Below are positions 7,155-15,201 of a DNA stretch of 17,206 nucleotides, piece after piece. The notes beneath the pieces were generated by a model. It was not told the DNA's origin, made no database searches, and was given only the letters and a program-made list of their open reading frames with translations. The DNA is from Agrocybe praecox (Eukaryota > Basidiomycota > Agaricomycetes > Agaricales > Agrocybaceae), in assembly GCA_964017145.1 (NCBI GenBank), contig CAXHKQ010000128.1:1-17206 (forward strand), in the 5' to 3' direction. The stretch's first letter is position 1. Each line of letters opens with the position of its first letter. Made by a program: the position numbers and the translations under genes.

Positions 7155-7355
7155 GAGTATGCCACACCTGTGAGTGTTGTGTGTTGTTCGTGTCTAGCTT
7201 GACTTGACCACGGTAAGCTGAAACGCATGCCCCTCTTCTGGCTGACCAAAGCCCATCCCAGTCGAGTAGGTGCTTTATTCAGCCTGCAGTGTTAGTCGTT
7301 AAATTATTGGGTCAAAGTTATTTTTAGTGGGCACTATCTTCCACCTTGTTGAAAC

Positions 7356-7412
7356 GTCGCTCGCGGGTGCATCAGCACACCTGTGATGAATATTTACTTT
7401 GTGTCGAGCGAT
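7356..7412 (+). ncRNA. Nested stem structure H2, family B version (B1)
   Basis: Outer stem TCGCTCG (7357-7363) with CGAGCGA (7405-7411) is a perfect 7 bp helix, plus a G.T wobble outside it. Inner hairpin GGGTGC with GCAC-A-CC has loop ATCA and a bulged A where A has G. The mismatch of the family A outer stem is a C-G pair here. Confidence 0.5.
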
Positions 7413-7427
7413 CGAGTGTGTGTGGTC

Positions 7428-7450
7428 GGGATTGGGAAGTTTGGGAGGGG
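7428..7450 (+). other. G-quadruplex-type tract, family B (B1)
   Basis: GGG-ATT-GGG-AAGTTT-GGG-A-GGGG fits the G3+N1-7 rule exactly. It lies about 15 nt after H2, the same place as the family A tract, though run lengths and loops differ. Keeping G4 potential while the sequence diverges suggests that the property, not the sequence, is retained. Confidence 0.75.
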
Positions 7451-7880
7451 AATTTCAAGTAAACATGATTAATCTTGTCTGAGTGAGTCATTTCGGTCCA
7501 ATGAGGAGAGGTAAAGTATGTTCGCGAGTTGGGTGAGAATCGTGGATCTGGTTCTGAGCATCATTCGTGCTAGCATTCGTACCGTATTTAGGCTATTCAT
7601 GCGCATGCGTATACATCCATACAACTACACACCAACATGCACAAATACATCCGCTTCACACATCCGTTCCCGTTCACGCAAGATGCCAGTTTTAAATATC
7701 ACTCACTGTGCCCAGTTCCAGAGCACGTTTGCCGAGCGGGCATCTGGCGATATTCTGGGCTTCAATCGGTCATACATTCATTCATTGCATTCGGGATCGC
7801 TCGCTGCCAACCTGAAAATTATAAACGGGGTACGCTTTTTTCCCTATTCTCATTTTGGTGGGAGCCCTAGCTATCGGAGG
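7451..7880. other. B-specific non-coding stretch with 162-codon open frame (copies at 10832-11261, 14213-14642)
   Basis: An ATG at 7518 opens 162 codons to a TGA at 8004-8006, preceded at once by an in-frame TAA. The first ~35 residues would be hydrophobic and arginine-rich (VRIVDLVLSIIR...), the rest has no recognisable domain, and a second frame (7637-7870) is open in the same DNA. The three copies are identical and so add no independent evidence. I see no codon-conservation signal, nor a family A counterpart. Most likely a chance frame; coding cannot be excluded. Confidence 0.3.
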
Positions 7881-7955
7881 AACGGTTTCGACATCCACGC
7901 CCAACTAATCTCGTCAGTCAACGTCTCTAGGCGTGGATGGGACGTTGAGACCGTT
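7881..7955. repeat. 75-nt inverted repeat with 21 bp stem and competing fold (B1)
   Basis: Fold 1: 7881-7892 pairs with 7944-7955 (12 pairs, two of them G.T wobbles). After a 5 nt bulge (GGGAC, 7939-7943), ATCCACGCC (7893-7901) pairs with GGCGTGGAT (7930-7938), leaving a 28 nt loop. Fold 2, mutually exclusive: TCAACGTCTC (7918-7927) pairs with GGGACGTTGA (7939-7948), ten pairs with one wobble. The shape could suit a small-RNA precursor or a conformational switch, or be a decayed inverted-repeat element. B-specific; it lies inside the 162-codon frame. Confidence 0.8.
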
Positions 7956-8439
7956 AAAAGGGACCTAATCCAACCAAATACGTACGATGACGCAATGGAA
8001 TGCTGATGCTGCCTCTGCTGCTGTTCGGAACGGAAGAAATACAAGTTTTCGAGATAGTAAACTGTGCTGCTCCATGCAACAACAGCGTTGGAGTGATGCT
8101 CAATGGCATGATATCGTTTTTTAAATGTATTTGCTATTTATGGCACATGTTCTGGAACTATTCTGGCAAGAATCCGCCTATGCAAAACTGTTCAGTCTGC
8201 TTGTACGTTTTTAAATTAGTGATTTTTCTGTGATATTATTTGTTATAACGATGTTTTTATTGTTAATGTGGCGATTGTGTGCGCGGTACGTCACAAAAAT
8301 TGAAATGCATACGGGGGGCACAGTATAGTGCCAGTAACAGAAACGTGATATTCTGAAGAGATAAATGTGAGTGGCTAGACCACGTACCTTTGGTTTTCCG
8401 TTTCGTGTGATCGGGAATCCTGCCTCTAGCGTTGCGCGT
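7956..8439. other. B-specific stretch, nothing recognised (copies at 11337-11820, 14718-15201)
   Basis: About 480 bp without a convincing gene, RNA or repeat. A 77-codon open frame (8000-8233) has cysteines but no family resemblance. From about 8270 the composition shifts toward the GC-rich region that follows. Confidence 0.5.
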
Positions 8440-8682
8440 GTTGTCTGCCTATCCGTTTACGCACGTACAGTTGCGGCTGCGACTGCGGTGCTGCGTCTGT
8501 ATGGAGAAGAGAGACGGCCGATGCTCGCGGGAGGCGTGTAGCACAATGTAATCTCGGTGTCCTCTGCTCACACGCACATTCAAGCCAATTGTATACACGC
8601 CCTTCTACGGCACCCAAACGGTTCCAAGTAGTGCATTCGCTCCATAATTACGCTATGCGCATGCATCATTCACGTGAGCCGC

Positions 8683-8703
8683 TGCTCGAGAGACGCTCGA
8701 GCA
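8683..8703. repeat. Perfect 8 bp hairpin TGCTCGAG-AGACG-CTCGAGCA (B1)
   Basis: Perfect stem with a 5 nt loop; the arms contain the self-palindrome CTCGAG. It replaces the ordinary CTCGCGGGA core of one degenerate repeat copy. Copies lie at 12064-12084 and 15445-15465. Confidence 0.8.
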
Positions 8704-9153
8704 CAAAATAAAGCGGGTCGTCTGATGCGTTGCGCTTTCGACAGCCGATGTTCGCGGGATGCGCTAGCACAATTTAATCGGGTCGTTTTCCATTGATTTG
8801 TTCGTCATTTACACACACATGTACATATATACGGACACACTTGTTGCGTTTACACACGTACGGCTGAGGCTACGGTGCTACGGTGCTACTTCTTCTGCAT
8901 GATGGAGCGAGGCAACCGATGCTCGCGGGAGGCGCGTAGCTCAATGTAATTTCGGTGTTCTCTACTCACACGCACATTCAAAATCAATTGCGCACACTCA
9001 CTTCTACGATTCTACGCATTAGTACAGTCGCTCTATAAACATGCATGCATCTTTTCGACGGCCGCTGCTTGCGAGATGCGCGAGCACAAGTTAAGCGGGT
9101 CGTTATTGCGCACACTTGTCGACGTTCCTGTAGCTGTTGGTCGCACGAAACCT

Positions 9154-9163
9154 AAGATGGCGG
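9154..9163 (+). promoter_or_regulatory. AAGATGGCGG, YY1/Pho-type site (B1; also 12535, 15916)
   Basis: A close match to the YY1/Pho consensus (AAnATGGCGGC). It is notable because the ~93 bp repeats also carry GGCCAT. This is motif-level evidence only. Confidence 0.25.
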
Positions 9164-9183
9164 TCGATGTTCGGTATACACTT

Positions 9184-9224
9184 GCACACATATACACACG
9201 CACACACACACGTTCGCGCGCGCG
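9184..9224. repeat. Z-DNA-type alternating CA/CG tract (B1)
   Basis: Positions 9184-9213 alternate purine and pyrimidine without a break (mostly CA, with TATA and CG steps). One extra T then precedes (CG)5 at 9215-9224. Such tracts are known Z-DNA formers under supercoiling and are prone to length change, yet all three copies have the same length. Confidence 0.8.
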
Positions 9225-9440
9225 GGGGTTTTTCTATGCGTGAGTGGTTCAAGCCGCGTCCGTACGGTTTGGCGCTCGCGAGTAAACTAAAGTTGGTCGC
9301 GCGCGTTTCTGTCTGCTATGCAAAATTTACTCGTGATGCTATTTATGCGTGGGAGAGCGAGCCATCCGGTGCTCGCGAGAGGCGCGGAGCAATACGTAAT
9401 CTCGGCGTTCTCTCCTCTCCCCCATTGAACATCAATTAGT

Positions 9441-9536
9441 TCGGATCGTTTCGGCTAATCGATTGCATAAGTTTCGTACTGAGAGTTTGGATCGAAGAAT
9501 AAAGACATTTACTTCATCTCTTCCTTGGATCCGGCA
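9441..9536 (+). mobile_element. Possible LTR R/U5-like or 3'-end remnant with AATAAA (B1)
   Basis: Downstream of the GC-rich repeats comes a stretch ending in AATAAAGACATTTAC (AATAAA at 9498-9503), then TTCATCTCTTCC and a GGCA at 9533-9536. Insect BEL/gypsy LTRs often have this order: repeat-rich U3, AATAAA, short U5 ending in CA. No matching 5' TG boundary, target-site duplication, primer-binding site or gag-pol frame was found, so it may equally be the 3' end of a satellite transcript. Copies lie at 12822-12917 and 16203-16298. Confidence 0.25.
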
Positions 9537-9734
9537 TGTGCTCATTCAGATTTTTGGAAATTATTGGACATTTTTATTAATGTTAGAAAAATGTGAATAA
9601 GAAAAATTCAAATATTCAAATAGTGATTACAGAGAAAGTAAGTCATGGTTCTATGTTCTGTCGTGTATTTGTCTGAGGCTTTGTAAAAGCGATTGAATTT
9701 ATATTATTAATGTGTTTCAAATATGTACTGGCAA
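9537..9734. other. A/T-rich link before the shared module (B1; also 12918-13115, 16299-16496)
   Basis: A/T-rich sequence with no recognised element. Resemblance to family A begins at TTCAAATATGTACTGGCAAGG (from about 9716), which aligns with TTCAAACATGTAAGTGTCAAGG of family A (from about 52). This sets the left edge of the shared module. Confidence 0.6.
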
Positions 9735-10081
9735 GGCTCGGTTTCAGCAATGACGAGTGTTTGCATTCAGCGGCCATTGGCAGAGCATATTTGTGTAAAA
9801 AATGTGTGTTCAATATGAACTGTCAAGGCGCGGTTTCAACAATGACGAGTATTTGTATTCAGCGGCCATTGGCAGAGCATATTTGTGTGAAGAAGTGTGT
9901 TTTTAAAAATGAACTGGCAAGGCGCGGTTTCAGCAATGACGAGTATTTGCATTCAGCGGCCATTGGCAGAGCAAATTTTGTAAAAAGTGTATATTCAAGT
10001 TTGACTGACAAGGCGCGGTTTCAGCAATGACGAGTGTTTGCATTCAGCGGCCATTGTCCGACCAAACTTGTGTAAGAGTGG
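9735..10081 (+). repeat. Four ~93 bp subrepeats, family B version (B1)
   Basis: Copies start at 9735, 9827, 9921 and 10012 (spacing 92, 94, 91). The core is the same as in family A and the tails are diverged. The copy number of four is kept in both families although spacing and tails differ, so the array predates the A/B split. The spacing is not a multiple of three. Confidence 0.95.
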
Positions 10082-10100
10082 TGAGTTACATTTGTGTTTC

Positions 10101-10199
10101 GATTTAGGATCTGTTTTGGATTTTACGTTTGTGTTTAGATTTAGGATCTGTTTTAGATTTTACGCCTGTGTTTAGATTTAGGATCTGTTTTGGATTTTA
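10101..10199 (+). repeat. Three 37 bp subrepeats, family B version (B1)
   Basis: Copies start at 10101, 10138 and 10175, again exactly 37 bp apart. They lie 20-40 bp after the ~93 bp array, as in family A. B has GATCT where the first two A copies have GATCG. Copy number and period are conserved between families. Confidence 0.95.
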
Positions 10200-10409
10200 A
10201 TTTGTGTTGCTTTACATTCAAACTGTGCTTTGCAATTACGAAGTTATTATCAGGAACTTGACTTAATTCATTTGCAATTCATTGATTTGATTGGAAGATA
10301 TAATCATTTAGTTTAGTTACTTGGAAAGAATAGTTTGGGTGAGGAGAGGCGAGGGTGAGGAGACGTGGTTGTTTCAAATTGTGAGTGTATTTTTTGGATA
10401 GGCCTGTGA

Positions 10410-10479
10410 GTGTTCGGTGGACTTATTGTAACAACCTATTGGTTCATTTCTAAATGCAATTTAACCAAGTGTCGTCTCA
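10410..10479 (+). other. Conserved ~70 bp block, family B (B1)
   Basis: Family B counterpart of 731-801, with one T fewer in the ATTTTCTAAATG stretch and a few substitutions. Confidence 0.7.
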
Positions 10480-10503
10480 ATCATAATTCATTATTTTACT
10501 ATG

Positions 10504-10535
10504 GGCACAGCATACGTTTTTAGGGTATGAGTGCC
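10504..10535 (+). ncRNA. Hairpin H1, family B version (B2)
   Basis: Identical to the B1 copy. Confidence 0.45.
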
Positions 10536-10736
10536 GAGTATGCCACACCTGTGAGTGTTGTGTGTTGTTCGTGTCTAGCTTGACTTGACCACGGTAAGCT
10601 GAAACGCATGCCCCTCTTCTGGCTGACCAAAGCCCATCCCAGTCGAGTAGGTGCTTTATTCAGCCTGCAGTGTTAGTCGTTAAATTATTGGGTCAAAGTT
10701 ATTTTTAGTGGGCACTATCTTCCACCTTGTTGAAAC

Positions 10737-10793
10737 GTCGCTCGCGGGTGCATCAGCACACCTGTGATGAATATTTACTTTGTGTCGAGCGAT
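10737..10793 (+). ncRNA. Nested stem structure H2, family B version (B2)
   Basis: Identical to B1. Outer stem is 10738-10744 with 10786-10792; inner hairpin is 10746-10751 with 10756-10762, A10760 bulged. Confidence 0.5.
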
Positions 10794-10808
10794 CGAGTGT
10801 GTGTGGTC

Positions 10809-10831
10809 GGGATTGGGAAGTTTGGGAGGGG
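10809..10831 (+). other. G-quadruplex-type tract, family B (B2)
   Basis: Identical to the B1 copy; tracts at 10809-10811, 10815-10817, 10824-10826 and 10828-10831. Confidence 0.75.
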
Positions 10832-11261
10832 AATTTCAAGTAAACATGATTAATCTTGTCTGAGTGAGTCATTTCGGTCCAATGAGGAGAGGTAAAGTAT
10901 GTTCGCGAGTTGGGTGAGAATCGTGGATCTGGTTCTGAGCATCATTCGTGCTAGCATTCGTACCGTATTTAGGCTATTCATGCGCATGCGTATACATCCA
11001 TACAACTACACACCAACATGCACAAATACATCCGCTTCACACATCCGTTCCCGTTCACGCAAGATGCCAGTTTTAAATATCACTCACTGTGCCCAGTTCC
11101 AGAGCACGTTTGCCGAGCGGGCATCTGGCGATATTCTGGGCTTCAATCGGTCATACATTCATTCATTGCATTCGGGATCGCTCGCTGCCAACCTGAAAAT
11201 TATAAACGGGGTACGCTTTTTTCCCTATTCTCATTTTGGTGGGAGCCCTAGCTATCGGAGG

Positions 11262-11336
11262 AACGGTTTCGACATCCACGCCCAACTAATCTCGTCAGTC
11301 AACGTCTCTAGGCGTGGATGGGACGTTGAGACCGTT
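11262..11336. repeat. 75-nt inverted repeat (B2)
   Basis: Identical to the B1 copy. Confidence 0.8.
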
Positions 11337-11820
11337 AAAAGGGACCTAATCCAACCAAATACGTACGATGACGCAATGGAATGCTGATGCTGCCTCTGCT
11401 GCTGTTCGGAACGGAAGAAATACAAGTTTTCGAGATAGTAAACTGTGCTGCTCCATGCAACAACAGCGTTGGAGTGATGCTCAATGGCATGATATCGTTT
11501 TTTAAATGTATTTGCTATTTATGGCACATGTTCTGGAACTATTCTGGCAAGAATCCGCCTATGCAAAACTGTTCAGTCTGCTTGTACGTTTTTAAATTAG
11601 TGATTTTTCTGTGATATTATTTGTTATAACGATGTTTTTATTGTTAATGTGGCGATTGTGTGCGCGGTACGTCACAAAAATTGAAATGCATACGGGGGGC
11701 ACAGTATAGTGCCAGTAACAGAAACGTGATATTCTGAAGAGATAAATGTGAGTGGCTAGACCACGTACCTTTGGTTTTCCGTTTCGTGTGATCGGGAATC
11801 CTGCCTCTAGCGTTGCGCGT

Positions 11821-12821
11821 GTTGTCTGCCTATCCGTTTACGCACGTACAGTTGCGGCTGCGACTGCGGTGCTGCGTCTGTATGGAGAAGAGAGACGGCC
11901 GATGCTCGCGGGAGGCGTGTAGCACAATGTAATCTCGGTGTCCTCTGCTCACACGCACATTCAAGCCAATTGTATACACGCCCTTCTACGGCACCCAAAC
12001 GGTTCCAAGTAGTGCATTCGCTCCATAATTACGCTATGCGCATGCATCATTCACGTGAGCCGCTGCTCGAGAGACGCTCGAGCACAAAATAAAGCGGGTC
12101 GTCTGATGCGTTGCGCTTTCGACAGCCGATGTTCGCGGGATGCGCTAGCACAATTTAATCGGGTCGTTTTCCATTGATTTGTTCGTCATTTACACACACA
12201 TGTACATATATACGGACACACTTGTTGCGTTTACACACGTACGGCTGAGGCTACGGTGCTACGGTGCTACTTCTTCTGCATGATGGAGCGAGGCAACCGA
12301 TGCTCGCGGGAGGCGCGTAGCTCAATGTAATTTCGGTGTTCTCTACTCACACGCACATTCAAAATCAATTGCGCACACTCACTTCTACGATTCTACGCAT
12401 TAGTACAGTCGCTCTATAAACATGCATGCATCTTTTCGACGGCCGCTGCTTGCGAGATGCGCGAGCACAAGTTAAGCGGGTCGTTATTGCGCACACTTGT
12501 CGACGTTCCTGTAGCTGTTGGTCGCACGAAACCTAAGATGGCGGTCGATGTTCGGTATACACTTGCACACATATACACACGCACACACACACGTTCGCGC
12601 GCGCGGGGGTTTTTCTATGCGTGAGTGGTTCAAGCCGCGTCCGTACGGTTTGGCGCTCGCGAGTAAACTAAAGTTGGTCGCGCGCGTTTCTGTCTGCTAT
12701 GCAAAATTTACTCGTGATGCTATTTATGCGTGGGAGAGCGAGCCATCCGGTGCTCGCGAGAGGCGCGGAGCAATACGTAATCTCGGCGTTCTCTCCTCTC
12801 CCCCATTGAACATCAATTAGT
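11821..12821 (+). repeat. GC-rich region of degenerate ~390 bp repeats (B2)
   Basis: Identical to the B1 copy. Confidence 0.75.
12565..12605. repeat. Z-DNA-type tract (B2)
   Basis: Same length and sequence as the B1 copy. Confidence 0.8.
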
Positions 12822-13115
12822 TCGGATCGTTTCGGCTAATCGATTGCATAAGTTTCGTACTGAGAGTTTGGATCGAAGAATAAAGACATTTACTTCATCT
12901 CTTCCTTGGATCCGGCATGTGCTCATTCAGATTTTTGGAAATTATTGGACATTTTTATTAATGTTAGAAAAATGTGAATAAGAAAAATTCAAATATTCAA
13001 ATAGTGATTACAGAGAAAGTAAGTCATGGTTCTATGTTCTGTCGTGTATTTGTCTGAGGCTTTGTAAAAGCGATTGAATTTATATTATTAATGTGTTTCA
13101 AATATGTACTGGCAA

Positions 13116-13462
13116 GGCTCGGTTTCAGCAATGACGAGTGTTTGCATTCAGCGGCCATTGGCAGAGCATATTTGTGTAAAAAATGTGTGTTCAATATGAA
13201 CTGTCAAGGCGCGGTTTCAACAATGACGAGTATTTGTATTCAGCGGCCATTGGCAGAGCATATTTGTGTGAAGAAGTGTGTTTTTAAAAATGAACTGGCA
13301 AGGCGCGGTTTCAGCAATGACGAGTATTTGCATTCAGCGGCCATTGGCAGAGCAAATTTTGTAAAAAGTGTATATTCAAGTTTGACTGACAAGGCGCGGT
13401 TTCAGCAATGACGAGTGTTTGCATTCAGCGGCCATTGTCCGACCAAACTTGTGTAAGAGTGG
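13116..13462 (+). repeat. Four ~93 bp subrepeats (B2)
   Basis: Exact copy of the B1 array. Confidence 0.95.
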
Positions 13463-13481
13463 TGAGTTACATTTGTGTTTC

Positions 13482-13580
13482 GATTTAGGATCTGTTTTGG
13501 ATTTTACGTTTGTGTTTAGATTTAGGATCTGTTTTAGATTTTACGCCTGTGTTTAGATTTAGGATCTGTTTTGGATTTTA
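13482..13580 (+). repeat. Three 37 bp subrepeats (B2)
   Basis: Exact copy of the B1 array. Confidence 0.95.
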
Positions 13581-13790
13581 ATTTGTGTTGCTTTACATTC
13601 AAACTGTGCTTTGCAATTACGAAGTTATTATCAGGAACTTGACTTAATTCATTTGCAATTCATTGATTTGATTGGAAGATATAATCATTTAGTTTAGTTA
13701 CTTGGAAAGAATAGTTTGGGTGAGGAGAGGCGAGGGTGAGGAGACGTGGTTGTTTCAAATTGTGAGTGTATTTTTTGGATAGGCCTGTGA

Positions 13791-13860
13791 GTGTTCGGTG
13801 GACTTATTGTAACAACCTATTGGTTCATTTCTAAATGCAATTTAACCAAGTGTCGTCTCA
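13791..13860 (+). other. Conserved ~70 bp block, family B (B2)
   Basis: Identical to the B1 copy. Confidence 0.7.
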
Positions 13861-13884
13861 ATCATAATTCATTATTTTACTATG

Positions 13885-13916
13885 GGCACAGCATACGTTT
13901 TTAGGGTATGAGTGCC
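13885..13916 (+). ncRNA. Hairpin H1, family B version (B3)
   Basis: Identical to the B1 copy. Confidence 0.45.
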
Positions 13917-14117
13917 GAGTATGCCACACCTGTGAGTGTTGTGTGTTGTTCGTGTCTAGCTTGACTTGACCACGGTAAGCTGAAACGCATGCCCCTCTTC
14001 TGGCTGACCAAAGCCCATCCCAGTCGAGTAGGTGCTTTATTCAGCCTGCAGTGTTAGTCGTTAAATTATTGGGTCAAAGTTATTTTTAGTGGGCACTATC
14101 TTCCACCTTGTTGAAAC

Positions 14118-14174
14118 GTCGCTCGCGGGTGCATCAGCACACCTGTGATGAATATTTACTTTGTGTCGAGCGAT
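14118..14174 (+). ncRNA. Nested stem structure H2, family B version (B3)
   Basis: Identical to the B1 copy. Confidence 0.5.
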
Positions 14175-14189
14175 CGAGTGTGTGTGGTC

Positions 14190-14212
14190 GGGATTGGGAA
14201 GTTTGGGAGGGG
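14190..14212 (+). other. G-quadruplex-type tract, family B (B3)
   Basis: Identical to the B1 copy. Confidence 0.75.
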
Positions 14213-14642
14213 AATTTCAAGTAAACATGATTAATCTTGTCTGAGTGAGTCATTTCGGTCCAATGAGGAGAGGTAAAGTATGTTCGCGAGTTGGGTGAGA
14301 ATCGTGGATCTGGTTCTGAGCATCATTCGTGCTAGCATTCGTACCGTATTTAGGCTATTCATGCGCATGCGTATACATCCATACAACTACACACCAACAT
14401 GCACAAATACATCCGCTTCACACATCCGTTCCCGTTCACGCAAGATGCCAGTTTTAAATATCACTCACTGTGCCCAGTTCCAGAGCACGTTTGCCGAGCG
14501 GGCATCTGGCGATATTCTGGGCTTCAATCGGTCATACATTCATTCATTGCATTCGGGATCGCTCGCTGCCAACCTGAAAATTATAAACGGGGTACGCTTT
14601 TTTCCCTATTCTCATTTTGGTGGGAGCCCTAGCTATCGGAGG

Positions 14643-14717
14643 AACGGTTTCGACATCCACGCCCAACTAATCTCGTCAGTCAACGTCTCTAGGCGTGGAT
14701 GGGACGTTGAGACCGTT
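14643..14717. repeat. 75-nt inverted repeat (B3)
   Basis: Identical to the B1 copy. Confidence 0.8.
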
Positions 14718-15201
14718 AAAAGGGACCTAATCCAACCAAATACGTACGATGACGCAATGGAATGCTGATGCTGCCTCTGCTGCTGTTCGGAACGGAAGAA
14801 ATACAAGTTTTCGAGATAGTAAACTGTGCTGCTCCATGCAACAACAGCGTTGGAGTGATGCTCAATGGCATGATATCGTTTTTTAAATGTATTTGCTATT
14901 TATGGCACATGTTCTGGAACTATTCTGGCAAGAATCCGCCTATGCAAAACTGTTCAGTCTGCTTGTACGTTTTTAAATTAGTGATTTTTCTGTGATATTA
15001 TTTGTTATAACGATGTTTTTATTGTTAATGTGGCGATTGTGTGCGCGGTACGTCACAAAAATTGAAATGCATACGGGGGGCACAGTATAGTGCCAGTAAC
15101 AGAAACGTGATATTCTGAAGAGATAAATGTGAGTGGCTAGACCACGTACCTTTGGTTTTCCGTTTCGTGTGATCGGGAATCCTGCCTCTAGCGTTGCGCG
15201 T

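Larger units (their letters stand above)
8440..9440 (+). repeat. GC-rich region of degenerate ~390 bp repeats (B1)
   Basis: Landmarks recur about 390 bp apart: CGTTTAC(A/G)CACGTAC at 8454 and 8847, CCGATGCTCGCGGGAGGCG near 8518 and 8916, GCCGCTGCT near 8678 and 9061. A third weaker copy of the CTCGCG...GGCGCG...GTAATCTCGG motif lies near 9370. Two alternating submotif types share CTCGCG(G/A)GA.GCGC...AGCACAA. CpG-rich, with many CACACGCACA strings. It resembles a promoter- or U3-like repeat block, but no gene follows. No family A counterpart. Confidence 0.75.
7110..10490 (+). repeat. Family B satellite unit B1 (3381 bp)
   Basis: The sequence from 7110 recurs at 10491 and 13872 with an exact 3381 bp period. 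Written from this phase, the unit holds H1, H2 and the G-quadruplex tract, then a B-specific region (a 75 nt hairpin, a ~1 kb GC-rich region with degenerate ~390 bp repeats, a CA/CG tract and an AATAAA-bearing stretch), then four ~93 bp and three 37 bp repeats and the conserved ~70 bp block. No gene with recognisable domains is present. The shared module aligns to family A; about 2.2 kb is B-specific. Confidence 0.97.
10491..13871 (+). repeat. Family B satellite unit B2 (3381 bp)
   Basis: Full second B unit. I found no substitution relative to B1 at any place I compared. The exact period over the whole length argues that neither unit has net indels. Confidence 0.97.

Noticed and set aside
8426..9439. 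63-codon minus-strand and 100-codon plus-strand frames in the GC-rich block
   Set aside because: High GC lowers stop frequency. The plus-strand frame crosses the CA/CG tract, giving a His/Thr/Ala/Arg low-complexity peptide.
7110..10490. Whole B unit as a non-LTR telomeric retrotransposon (HeT-A/TART-like)
   Set aside because: No gag or reverse transcriptase frame, no poly(A) or variable 5' ends between units, and an exact period. Tandem satellite is the simpler reading.
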